This document shows, one piece after another, positions 1 to 6,480 of a DNA stretch of 8,643 nucleotides; the stretch's first letter is position 1, and the number at the start of each line of letters is the position of its first letter. Both the position numbers and the translations under genes were made by a program. This DNA comes from Candidatus Cellulosilyticum pullistercoris (GTDB lineage: Bacteria > Bacillota > Clostridia > Lachnospirales > Cellulosilyticaceae): positions 1 through 8,643 of the forward strand of contig JAHLFQ010000125.1 in NCBI GenBank assembly GCA_018883705.1. Reading direction: 5' to 3'. The notes under the pieces were generated by a model. That model was not told the origin of the DNA and made no database searches. It saw only the letters and a program-made list of their open reading frames with translations.

Positions 1-1395
1 GATGATTACTTTTATCCTTCATCCTATCCTTTGCCAACAGGAGAAGGAAAAGATGGCGTGGTAGCCAATGCAAGACGTGAAGCTATTAATGATATGGTTA
101 AACGTGTAGGAACCACTATAAAATCTTATAACGCCTCATATAACAAATCTATTCAATTTGGAATTAGCCCACCAGGTATTTGGAAGAATAGTTCTTCAGA
201 TGCGACAGGGTCTGATACAGCTGGACGTGAGTCTTATTATGCAGTCTTCGCTGATTGTCGTACATGGATTCAAAATGAATGGATTGATTATATTGCACCA
301 CAAATTTACTGGCAAACAGGACATAGTAAAGCAGATTATGAAACACTTGTTAAGTGGTGGTCTAATGAGGTAAGTGGAACCAATGTAAAACTTTATATTG
401 GACAAGGTATTTATACAGATGCAGTAGCTAAAGAGATTGATACTCAGCTTAGCATTAATAAAAAGTATCAAGCTGTTAAGGGAAGTATTTATTTCAGTTT
501 AAAAGACCTGCTTAATAACCGTATGTCTTGTAAAGATAAAATTACAAGTTTTTATAAAAACAATACGAGTACAGGAGATTCTGGATCACAAAATAGTGGA
601 AGTACAGGAAATAACTCAGGAAGCAGTGGTTCTAGTAGTAATAATGGCTCTAGCAGCAATAATAATTCTAACAGTAATAATAATTCATCAGGTTCTAACA
701 GCGGGGCAACATCAGCGATTGGGAAAAATGGTATAGTGACAGCGACTTCTCTCAATATTAGAGCAGGTGCCAGAGTGGACCGTGATATTGTGGCTACGGT
801 AAGTGAAGGAACCCAACTTAGTATTTTAGATATACTAGGTGATTGGTATAAAGTAAAACTAGTAAATGGTACAGTAGGTTGGGCAAATAGCAGTTATATT
901 AAAGTAAGCACAACAACATCAGATAGTACCACAGGTTCTAACCAGACAACAAATTCAGAAAGTAGTACAATAAGTTTTCCGGCTCAAGGAATAGTTACTG
1001 CAACAACATTAAATGTTAGAAGTGGTGCAAGAGTAGATAGAGAAGTTATTGCAAAAATTACGAAAGACACAAAGGTAACAGTAGCAAGTGAGTTAAATGG
1101 TTGGTATAAAATCAAACTTACAAATGGTACAGTTGGTTGGGTAAGTAAAGACTATATTCAGGTGAGTTCAAGTAGTACTTCTTCTGGAAGTACTACTAAT
1201 AGTTCCTTTCCTAGAACAGGGATTGTGACTGTAAGTAGTTTAAACATTCGAAGTGGTGCAAGAGTAGATAGACCTTTAGTAACGTCTATAGTAAAAGGGA
1301 CAAAGGTTACACTATTAGATAGTTTAGGAGATTGGTATAAAGTTAGGCTTACAAATGGGATGGTAGGTTGGGCAGTTAAAACTTATATTGCCTAG
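1..1395 (+). CDS. GHL10-type glycoside hydrolase-like protein with three SH3b domains (5' truncated)
   Basis: The frame is open from base 1, so the true start lies upstream; 464 residues are visible. Residues 1 to about 185 look like the C-terminal part of a GHL10 (DUF187, YngK-like) TIM-barrel. They open with the family hallmark FDDYFYP-like segment (DDYFYPSSYPLP) and continue with FGISPPGIW, WIDYIAPQIYW and LYIGQGIY. A Ser/Asn/Gly linker follows (about residues 187-239), then three bacterial SH3 domains at about 242-303, 330-388 and 407-464, the last reaching the C-terminus. GHL10 proteins are thought to act on cell-surface or extracellular glycans, but substrates are mostly undefined. SH3b domains usually bind peptidoglycan. 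I infer an exported, wall-bound hydrolase; the signal peptide, if any, is outside the window. A strong terminator follows 51 bases after the stop. Family assignment is good; substrate is unknown. Confidence 0.85.
   Translation, partial: DDYFYPSSYPLPTGEGKDGVVANARREAINDMVKRVGTTIKSYNASYNKSIQFGISPPGIWKNSSSDATGSDTAGRESYYAVFADCRTWIQNEWIDYIAPQIYWQTGHSKADYETLVKWWSNEVSGTNVKLYIGQGIYTDAVAKEIDTQLSINKKYQAVKGSIYFSLKDLLNNRMSCKDKITSFYKNNTSTGDSGSQNSGSTGNNSGSSGSSSNNGSSSNNNSNSNNNSSGSNSGATSAIGKNGIVTATSLNIRAGARVDRDIVATVSEGTQLSILDILGDWYKVKLVNGTVGWANSSYIKVSTTTSDSTTGSNQTTNSESSTISFPAQGIVTATTLNVRSGARVDREVIAKITKDTKVTVASELNGWYKIKLTNGTVGWVSKDYIQVSSSSTSSGSTTNSSFPRTGIVTVSSLNIRSGARVDRPLVTSIVKGTKVTLLDSLGDWYKVRLTNGMVGWAVKTYIA
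559..717 (+). repeat. Low-complexity Ser/Asn/Gly linker coding repeat
   Basis: About 50 codons between the GHL10 domain and the first SH3 domain are almost only Ser, Asn, Gly and Thr. The stretch at about 628-690 is made of repeated agt/aat/agc/tct codons. It is a flexible interdomain linker of the kind seen in secreted Clostridia enzymes, and its near-repeats make it prone to length change by slippage. Confidence 0.8.
724..1392 (+). repeat. Three tandem SH3b-domain repeats
   Basis: Three copies of about 60 codons start near 724, 988 and 1219. Each has the pattern GIVTxxxLNxRxGARVDR, then a KxT/EGT turn, then WYKxxLxNGxVGW and a Tyr-Ile end. The copies are joined by short Ser/Thr spacers. 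The proteins are very similar, while the DNA has drifted at silent positions, so the duplication is not very recent. The repeated RxGARVDR core is a slight variant of the common RSGPS-type motif of bacterial SH3 domains. Confidence 0.85.
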
Positions 1396-1446
1396 AATAA
1401 GCTAACTTAAATATAAAAATGAATAAGTAGTGAATATACTTTAAGT

Positions 1447-1475
1447 AAAAGGTAGCCTTTGGGCTACCTTTTATT
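1447..1475 (+). terminator. Intrinsic terminator after the GHL10-SH3 gene
   Basis: A perfect 11-bp stem (1447-1457 with 1462-1472, core GGTAGCC/GGCTACC) closes a 4-base loop. The 3' arm ends in TTTT followed by ATT. The A-rich 5' arm means it could also terminate transcription from the opposite direction. Confidence 0.92.
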
Positions 1476-1531
1476 GTGAAATAGGAAGAACAAGTTTGAA
1501 TGAATATTAGAAATAGAGCTTTTGAAGTATG

Positions 1532-1561
1532 TTGTTTTTTTAGAAATTTCTATAGTATAAT
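1532..1561 (+). promoter_or_regulatory. Probable sigma-A-type promoter of the aldo/keto reductase gene
   Basis: TTGTTT (1532-1537) and a consensus TATAAT (1556-1561) are 18 bases apart, giving a predicted transcript start near 1568. The site lies downstream of the upstream in-frame ATG at 1500, so it argues for translation from the ATG at 1602. The -35 box is only partly consensus. Confidence 0.55.
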
Positions 1562-1601
1562 AAAATCCAAGGATAAAATAGATAAACTAGGAGGCAGACG
1601 T

Positions 1602-2576
1602 ATGGAATATATGCAAATTGGAAAATCAGATGTACAGGTATCTAAAGTTGCTTTAGGAACATGGGCAATTGGTGGTGGCTCATGGTGGGGTGACAATGAT
1701 GATGCTGAATCGATTCGCACAATTCATGCAGCACTAGATTTAGGAATTAATTTAGTAGATACAGCACCAGTTTATGGAATGGGGCATAGTGAAGAAGTAG
1801 TTGGGAAGGCTATATCTGATAGAAGACAGAAGGTCATTTTATCTACAAAGTGTGGCTTAATGTTTGATCGTACGGAAGGAAGCTACTATTTTTCTAGAGA
1901 TGGAAAAAATGTTTATAAAAACTTATCAAAGAGTGCTGTTATTGATTCGGTTGATCAAAGCTTAAGACGTTTAAAAACAGATTATATTGATATTATGTTT
2001 ACGCATTGGCAATCTATAGAACCATTTATAGTTCCAGTAGAAGAAACAATGGATGCTTTAATGAGTTTAAAGAAAGCTGGTAAGATTCGTGTGATTGGTG
2101 GCTCTAATATGTCGGCAGCACATATCGAAGAATACCTTCAATATGGAGAGTTAGATATTATTCAAGAAAAATATAGCTTAATTGATAAGCGTGTAGAGGA
2201 AGAAATTTTGCCATCTGCTATTAAACATGGAATCACTTTTCAGGCATACTCTCCTTTAGAGCAAGGATTACTAACTGGAAAAATTCGAAAAGATTTCGTA
2301 CCAGAGCCAGGAAGTACGAGAGAAGGTAAGAAGTGGTACAAGCCAGAGAATTTATCTAAAATTGTAGATGGTGTAGACTCATGGAAAATGCTTTGTGAAA
2401 AGTATGGGTGTACATATGGCAATTTAGCAATGGCATGGGTAGCAGCACAAAATCCTCTAATCAATGTACTATGTGGTGCAAGAAAAATAAATCAAATTGA
2501 AGAAAACGTAAAAGCTAGTGACATTAAGCTAAGTCCAGAAGACATAGCATTTATGACACAGTCTATTATTTTATAA
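1602..2576 (+). CDS. Aldo/keto reductase
   Basis: A 324-residue protein of the aldo/keto reductase superfamily, a cytoplasmic TIM-barrel that reduces aldehydes or ketones with NAD(P)H. The catalytic tetrad is visible: D53 and Y58 in VDTAPVYG, K83 in STKCGL, and H135 in FTHWQ. Other family marks are the N-terminal LGTWAIGG, LRRLKTDYIDIMF, the nucleotide-binding AYSPLEQGLLTGK, and the C-terminal CGARKINQIEEN. Length and motif order fit the IolS/YhdN-like group, but the substrate cannot be read. The start at 1602 is chosen because AGGAGG (1589-1594) sits 7 bases upstream. An in-frame ATG at 1500 would add 34 residues unlike any AKR N-terminus and overlaps the likely promoter. The gene appears monocistronic, with its own promoter and terminator. 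The strand following KIRVIG reads GGSN where GVSN is usual, a mild variant. Confidence 0.93.
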   Translation: MEYMQIGKSDVQVSKVALGTWAIGGGSWWGDNDDAESIRTIHAALDLGINLVDTAPVYGMGHSEEVVGKAISDRRQKVILSTKCGLMFDRTEGSYYFSRDGKNVYKNLSKSAVIDSVDQSLRRLKTDYIDIMFTHWQSIEPFIVPVEETMDALMSLKKAGKIRVIGGSNMSAAHIEEYLQYGELDIIQEKYSLIDKRVEEEILPSAIKHGITFQAYSPLEQGLLTGKIRKDFVPEPGSTREGKKWYKPENLSKIVDGVDSWKMLCEKYGCTYGNLAMAWVAAQNPLINVLCGARKINQIEENVKASDIKLSPEDIAFMTQSIIL

Positions 2577-2600
2577 GAATCATAAATCATAAAATACAGT

Positions 2601-2654
2601 CTCTCATAAAGTCTTATAGTATTATAAAACTACTAAGCTTTATGAGAGTTTTTT
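2601..2654 (+). terminator. Intrinsic terminator after the aldo/keto reductase
   Basis: An 11-bp perfect stem CTCTCATAAAG (2601-2611) with CTTTATGAGAG (2638-2648) is followed directly by six T. The 26-base loop can pair further (CTTA-TA-GTA with TACTAAG, with a bulge), making one long imperfect hairpin. Confidence 0.9.
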
Positions 2655-2757
2655 GATAAGAACAATAAGTTAGAGTATTTTTTCAAGAAGTAGAACATGA
2701 TAATAGAAAGTACAGGTTATCGCCTTTTAAAACGATATGAAAGAAAGGAAAAGTAGG

Positions 2758-3297
2758 ATGAGTAAAATATTAATTGTTGTAGATATGCAAAATGACTTTA
2801 TTACGGGGAGTTTAGGAACTAAAGAAGCAGGAGCAATTGTAGAAAAAGTAGTAGAGAAAATAGAGACTTATAAGCAGCAAGGACATAAAGTGATTTATAC
2901 AAGAGATACTCATGATGAAACCTATCTAGATACAAGGGAAGGGGAGAAACTTCCTGTTGTACACTGTGTGAAGGGGACTCAAGGTTGGGAGCTGGCTACA
3001 GCAATACAAAAAACAGTTATAAGTGAGAATCAAATTTATGATAAGGGTACTTTTGGATCAGTTAGACTAGGAGAGAAGATAAAGCGTTTAAGCGAAGAGG
3101 AACCAAAGTTGGAGATTGAATTAATTGGCTTATGTACAGATATTTGTGTGATTTCTAATGCACTTCTTATAAAAGCATATCTACCAGAAGCCGATATTAC
3201 AGTTGATGCAGCTTGTTGTGCAGGTGTCACTCCAGAAAGTCATGAGAATGCTTTAAAGGCTATGCAGATGTGTCAAATTGATATTTTAAATGCCTAG
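2758..3297 (+). CDS. pncA: Nicotinamidase / isochorismatase-family cysteine hydrolase
   Basis: A 179-residue cytoplasmic amidase of the isochorismatase fold. The catalytic triad is visible: D9 in VVDMQNDF, K96 in YDKGTFGS, and C130 in TDICVISNAL. Metal ligands D50 and H52 (TRDTHDE) and H69 (PVVHC) match the Asp-His-His site of nicotinamidases, which distinguishes it from metal-free isochorismatases. The expected reaction is nicotinamide to nicotinate plus ammonia. The NAD synthetase gene immediately downstream supports this role in NAD salvage. I choose the ATG at 2758, with AAAGG about 8 bases upstream; an in-frame ATG at 2737 would add seven mostly charged residues. Upstream, GATAAT at 2699-2704 could be a -10 box, but I see no good -35. 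Function is likely, although this family also has relatives acting on other amides. Confidence 0.85.
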   Translation: MSKILIVVDMQNDFITGSLGTKEAGAIVEKVVEKIETYKQQGHKVIYTRDTHDETYLDTREGEKLPVVHCVKGTQGWELATAIQKTVISENQIYDKGTFGSVRLGEKIKRLSEEEPKLEIELIGLCTDICVISNALLIKAYLPEADITVDAACCAGVTPESHENALKAMQMCQIDILNA

Positions 3298-3361
3298 ATT
3301 TACAATTAAAGAATATACTTTACAAGAAATTCGTGATAGACTTCATAGAGGAGATTTTTAG
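3290..3361 (+). CDS. Possible 23-residue small ORF between the nicotinamidase and NAD synthetase genes
   Basis: An ATG at 3290 overlaps the last codons of the nicotinamidase gene and opens 23 codons, ending in TAG-TAA just before the NAD synthetase ribosome binding site. The peptide starts MPRFTIKEYTLQEIRD and could form a charged helix. There is no separate ribosome binding site, so translation would depend on coupling to the upstream stop. It is in the same frame as NAD synthetase, separated by the two stops. It could be a coupled leader peptide, a remnant of a longer gene, or chance. I do not recognise it. Confidence 0.25.
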   Translation: MPRFTIKEYTLQEIRDRLHRGDF

Positions 3362-3363
3362 TA

Positions 3364-3370
3364 AAAGGAG
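3364..3370 (+). promoter_or_regulatory. Ribosome binding site that fixes the NAD synthetase start
   Basis: AAAGGAG directly abuts an in-frame ATG at 3371, which is too close to be used. It is 9 bases before the ATG at 3380, a normal distance, so 3380 is the better start. Confidence 0.8.
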
Positions 3371-3379
3371 ATGACAGCG

Positions 3380-5323
3380 ATGTTTGGATTTGTAAAAGTA
3401 GCAACAGCCGTTCCAAGTGTGAAAGTTGCAGATTGCATTTATAATAAAGAGCAAGTACTAGAGAAAATAAATGAAGCCTATACTAAGGGTGCTCAAGTGC
3501 TTTGTTTACCGGAATTATGTCTAACAGGCTATACGTGTGGTGATTTATTTTATCAAAGTACTTTATTAGAGGCAGCAAAATTAGCCTTAAAAGATATTTT
3601 AGAAGCAACAGCATCTATGGAGTTGTTAATTGCCATAGGGATGCCTTTAATGATAGAAGATGAGCTTTATAACTGCGCGGTAATCATTCTTTCAGGAAAA
3701 ATATTAGGTGTCGTACCTAAGAGCTTTGTTCCTAATTATAATGAGTTTTATGAGAAACGTTGGTTTGCATTAGGGACAGAGTGTTTAGCACGTGAAATGG
3801 ATCTATTAGGAGAAATAGTACCTGTTGGTGTGGATTTAATATTTAATATGGGAGAATTAAAAATAGGTGTTGAATTATGTGAAGATGTATGGACACCTAT
3901 TCCACCTAGTTCGTTTCTAGCTCTAGGAGGCGCTAATGTGATTTTAAATCTTTCTGCAAGTAATGAAGTGATTGCAAAAAGAGATTACCGCAAAGAACTC
4001 ATTAGGCAGCAATCTGGAAGATTGATGTGTGCTTATGTTTATGTTTCAGCAGGAGGAGAAGAGTCAACTACGGATTTAGTATTTAGTGGACATAGTCTTA
4101 TTGTAGAAAATGGTTCATTAAAAGCAGAAAGTAAGCAGCTTATAGATAGCGATTATGTAATGACTGCAGATATTGATTTAGAACGTCTTCAAAAAGATCG
4201 TATGAAGTATAAAAGTTTTGGCGATAGTCGAAAATGCTATCATCAGCCGATGCGCATGATTCAAGCGAAAGCAATGAAGTGGCGTGGACCGCTGGAGGTA
4301 CATATTGCTAGAAAACCTTTCGTACCACATGGAGTAGAAACTAGAGATAAGCGCTGTGAGGATATATTTGCTCTTCAAGTAGCAGGACTTAAGAAACGTC
4401 TGACACATACCCAAAGTAAACATGCTATTATTGGAATTTCAGGTGGGTTAGATTCAACCTTAGCACTTTTAGTAGCTGTTCAAGCCTTTGATGACTTAGG
4501 CTGGGATAGAAAAGGTGTAATAGGGGTAACGATGCCAGGATTTGGTACAACGGATCGTACTTATGAAAATGCGCTAGAATTAATGAGAGAATTAGGAATT
4601 ACCTTAAGAGAGATTCCTATTGCAGATGCTTGTCGTCAACACTTTAAAGATATTAATCATGATGAAACGATTCATGATATTACTTATGAAAATACACAAG
4701 CTAGAGAGCGTACAAAGATTCTTATGAATGTTGCAAATCAATGTGGCGGTATGGTGATCGGAACAGGTGATTTAAGTGAACTGGCACTAGGATGGTGTAC
4801 TTATAACGGAGATCACATGAGTATGTACGCAGTTAATACCAGTGTACCAAAAACTTTAGTGAGAAGTCTTGTACGTACTATTTCAAAACGTCAAAGTGAA
4901 GCGGTAAGAAAGACATTAATGGATGTTCTAGATACACCTGTTAGTCCAGAACTTTTACCACTTGGTAAGAATGGAGAAATGTTGCAAAAAACAGAAGATA
5001 CAGTAGGTCCTTATGAACTTCACGATTTCTTTTTATACTATATGTTACGTTTTGGATTTAGCCCAAGCAAGATTTATGAGCTGGCTAAGATTGCTTTTAG
5101 TGTAGAGGAAGAGGAAGGCGATGAAATCTATCGTCATGAAACGATATTAAAATGGTTAAAAACATTTTATAGACGTTTCTTTATGCAACAATTTAAAAGA
5201 AGCTGTCTGCCAGATGGGCCAAAGATTGGTAGTATCTGCTTATCTCCTAGGGGAGATTGGCGTATGCCAAGTGATGCAAGCAGCAATTTATGGCTTACAG
5301 AAGTAGAAGCTTTAGAGAGTTAA
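3380..5323 (+). CDS. nadE: Glutamine-dependent NAD+ synthetase
   Basis: A 647-residue two-domain enzyme for the last step of NAD synthesis: deamido-NAD plus glutamine plus ATP gives NAD+. Residues 1 to about 290 are a CN-hydrolase (nitrilase-like) glutaminase with the Glu-Lys-Cys triad visible: E45 in LCLPELCLTGY, K114 in VPKSFVPNY, and C167 in GVELCEDVW. Residues about 325-647 are the ATP-pyrophosphatase synthetase domain, with the P-loop SGGLDS at 354-359, then TGDLSELALGW and YAVNTSVPKTLV. Length matches the long, glutamine-using NadE form (as in Mycobacterium) rather than the short ammonia-dependent form, so ammonia is made internally and channelled between domains. It follows the nicotinamidase gene by 82 bases with no terminator between, so they are probably cotranscribed. 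The start at 3380 is set by the ribosome binding site. No truncation or missing key residue was seen. Confidence 0.96.
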   Translation: MFGFVKVATAVPSVKVADCIYNKEQVLEKINEAYTKGAQVLCLPELCLTGYTCGDLFYQSTLLEAAKLALKDILEATASMELLIAIGMPLMIEDELYNCAVIILSGKILGVVPKSFVPNYNEFYEKRWFALGTECLAREMDLLGEIVPVGVDLIFNMGELKIGVELCEDVWTPIPPSSFLALGGANVILNLSASNEVIAKRDYRKELIRQQSGRLMCAYVYVSAGGEESTTDLVFSGHSLIVENGSLKAESKQLIDSDYVMTADIDLERLQKDRMKYKSFGDSRKCYHQPMRMIQAKAMKWRGPLEVHIARKPFVPHGVETRDKRCEDIFALQVAGLKKRLTHTQSKHAIIGISGGLDSTLALLVAVQAFDDLGWDRKGVIGVTMPGFGTTDRTYENALELMRELGITLREIPIADACRQHFKDINHDETIHDITYENTQARERTKILMNVANQCGGMVIGTGDLSELALGWCTYNGDHMSMYAVNTSVPKTLVRSLVRTISKRQSEAVRKTLMDVLDTPVSPELLPLGKNGEMLQKTEDTVGPYELHDFFLYYMLRFGFSPSKIYELAKIAFSVEEEEGDEIYRHETILKWLKTFYRRFFMQQFKRSCLPDGPKIGSICLSPRGDWRMPSDASSNLWLTEVEALES

Positions 5324-5330
5324 GTGATAT

Positions 5331-5383
5331 AAGGTTAGCATTTTTGTGATAAAAGCAAATCTGCTAGCCTTTTTAGTTTTTTT
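5331..5383 (+). terminator. Intrinsic terminator after NAD synthetase
   Basis: AAGGTTAGCA (5331-5340) pairs with TGCTAGCCTT (5362-5371), ten pairs with one G-T wobble and a 21-base loop. A T-rich run, interrupted by AG, follows to 5383. It starts 8 bases after the stop and closes the NAD unit. Confidence 0.88.
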
Positions 5384-5407
5384 ATACTTTATGAAAGTTA
5401 GATGAGA

Positions 5408-5413
5408 TATAAT
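5408..5413 (+). promoter_or_regulatory. Possible -10 box for the ketopantoate reductase-family gene
   Basis: A consensus TATAAT lies just after the NAD synthetase terminator and 72 bases before the chosen start codon. No convincing -35 box is seen at 16-18 bases upstream, so the call rests on position and the -10 match. Confidence 0.4.
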
Positions 5414-5469
5414 ATAGAAAAGAGGAAATAAAATATTAATTGGATGTATTTAAAAGAAATTCATCTAAT

Positions 5470-5487
5470 AAGGGGGAAAAGATTTTG
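5470..5487 (+). promoter_or_regulatory. Ribosome binding site and TTG start codon
   Basis: AAGGGGGA precedes TTG by about 7 bases. No in-frame ATG lies near the predicted N-terminus, so the gene appears to use TTG, which usually lowers initiation relative to ATG. Confidence 0.7.
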
Positions 5488-6408
5488 AAGATAAATAAAG
5501 TAACTATTATAGGATTAGGTGCAATTGGGGGTTTTATGGCATCAAAACTAAGTCAGGTGCTCGATAAAACTCAGCTTAGAGTATTAGCAGAAGGAGAGAG
5601 AAAAGCAAGGCTTGAGAAAGAAGGCATCCTCATTAATGATAAACACTATACCTTTTCAGTGGTGACACCCAAGGAACAAGAACCAGCTGATTTAATATTA
5701 ATTGCAACCAAATATAATGGTTTGGATCAAGCAATTAAGGACATAAGGGGGCAAGTTGGTAAAGATACCGTCATTATGTCATTACTTAATGGTGTAAATA
5801 GTGAGGAGAAACTTCAAGCTGTTTATGGGGAACAAGTTCTTTACGCCTTAATGCGTGTTAGTAGTGTGAGGACAAAAGAGGGTATTTATTTTGATGCTAA
5901 GTCAGGTTATATTGAGTTTGGTGAAGCCATTAATGATAGATTAAGCGAGCGTGTTATGGCGATTAAGACATTATTTGAAGCAGCAGGTATTGGCGTAAAA
6001 GTACCACAGGATATGAAAAAGGCATTATGGTATAAATATGCTTGTAATGTGGCAGAAAATCAAAGTTCAGCTATTTTAGGTATTCCTTTTGGAGCTTGGA
6101 GAGTCAGTGAAGATGCGAATGCTTTGAGGGAGGCAGCTATGAGAGAAGTTTTTGCAGTTGCTAAGAAGAAAGGCATTGAACTGGGTGAAGAAGAAATACT
6201 TAATCAAAGAAAATTACTGAGCAAAGTGGTTTATGAGAATAAAACTTCTATGTTACAAGATATTGAAAATAAGAGACCTACAGAAGTAGAAATGTTTGCA
6301 GGAGAGATGATCAGAATGGGTAAGGAAGTAGGTGTACCAACCCCTATTAACGAAATTTTTTATCATGCCATTCGTGTTTTAGAAGAAAAAAATAAAGGAT
6401 TGATTTAA
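5485..6408 (+). CDS. Ketopantoate reductase-family protein (2-dehydropantoate 2-reductase)
   Basis: A 307-residue protein of the PanE/ApbA family, which reduces 2-dehydropantoate to pantoate with NADPH on the way to coenzyme A. The N-terminal Rossmann fold begins IIGLGAIGG (residues 8-16). Residues matching the PanE active site are N102 in LLNG, K184 in ALWYKYACN, N188, S255 in SMLQD, and E267 in RPTEVE. The length is normal for the family. Translation most likely starts at TTG 5485, where AAGGGGGA (5470-5477) is well spaced; this puts the nucleotide-binding strand right at the N-terminus. A TTG at 5440 would add 15 residues and is less well placed. No panB or panC is nearby, and many bacteria carry PanE paralogues of other 2-keto acid specificity, so I leave the symbol blank. 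No terminator separates it from the next gene. Confidence 0.88.
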   Translation: MKINKVTIIGLGAIGGFMASKLSQVLDKTQLRVLAEGERKARLEKEGILINDKHYTFSVVTPKEQEPADLILIATKYNGLDQAIKDIRGQVGKDTVIMSLLNGVNSEEKLQAVYGEQVLYALMRVSSVRTKEGIYFDAKSGYIEFGEAINDRLSERVMAIKTLFEAAGIGVKVPQDMKKALWYKYACNVAENQSSAILGIPFGAWRVSEDANALREAAMREVFAVAKKKGIELGEEEILNQRKLLSKVVYENKTSMLQDIENKRPTEVEMFAGEMIRMGKEVGVPTPINEIFYHAIRVLEEKNKGLI

Positions 6409-6444
6409 AAACGTACATAATTTAATGTGGCCTGGCTACTCTAA

Positions 6445-6453
6445 TGGTATATA
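6445..6453 (+). promoter_or_regulatory. Possible extended -10 promoter before the oleate hydratase gene
   Basis: TGGTATATA reads as an extended -10 element (TGn plus TATATA), 27 bases before the start codon. No clear -35 is present. It would allow expression separate from the upstream reductase, although the lack of a terminator between the genes also allows readthrough. Confidence 0.35.
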
Positions 6454-6480
6454 AGATTTAGCATACTAAAGGAGAGCAAA

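Noticed and set aside
628..690. Repeated codons considered as a CRISPR or tandem-repeat array
   Set aside because: There are no constant repeat and unique spacer units; the pattern is low-complexity Ser/Asn coding sequence in frame.
552..755. Reverse-strand 67-codon frame rich in Leu, Glu and Pro
   Set aside because: It is the antisense shadow of the Ser/Asn/Gly linker; its composition comes from the repeated codons, and it has no start context.
1500..1601. In-frame 34-codon extension of the aldo/keto reductase
   Set aside because: It lacks a good ribosome binding site, overlaps the likely promoter, and its sequence is unlike AKR N-termini; AGGAGG is ideally placed for the ATG at 1602.
2718..2737. 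TATCG/CGATA hairpin before the nicotinamidase gene as a regulatory element
   Set aside because: The stem is only 5 bp with a 10-base loop, within chance expectation, and it resembles no NAD-regulator operator I know.
6409..6480. Terminator between the PanE-like gene and oleate hydratase
   Set aside because: I found no stable hairpin followed by a T run; only a weak imperfect palindrome near 6414-6427.
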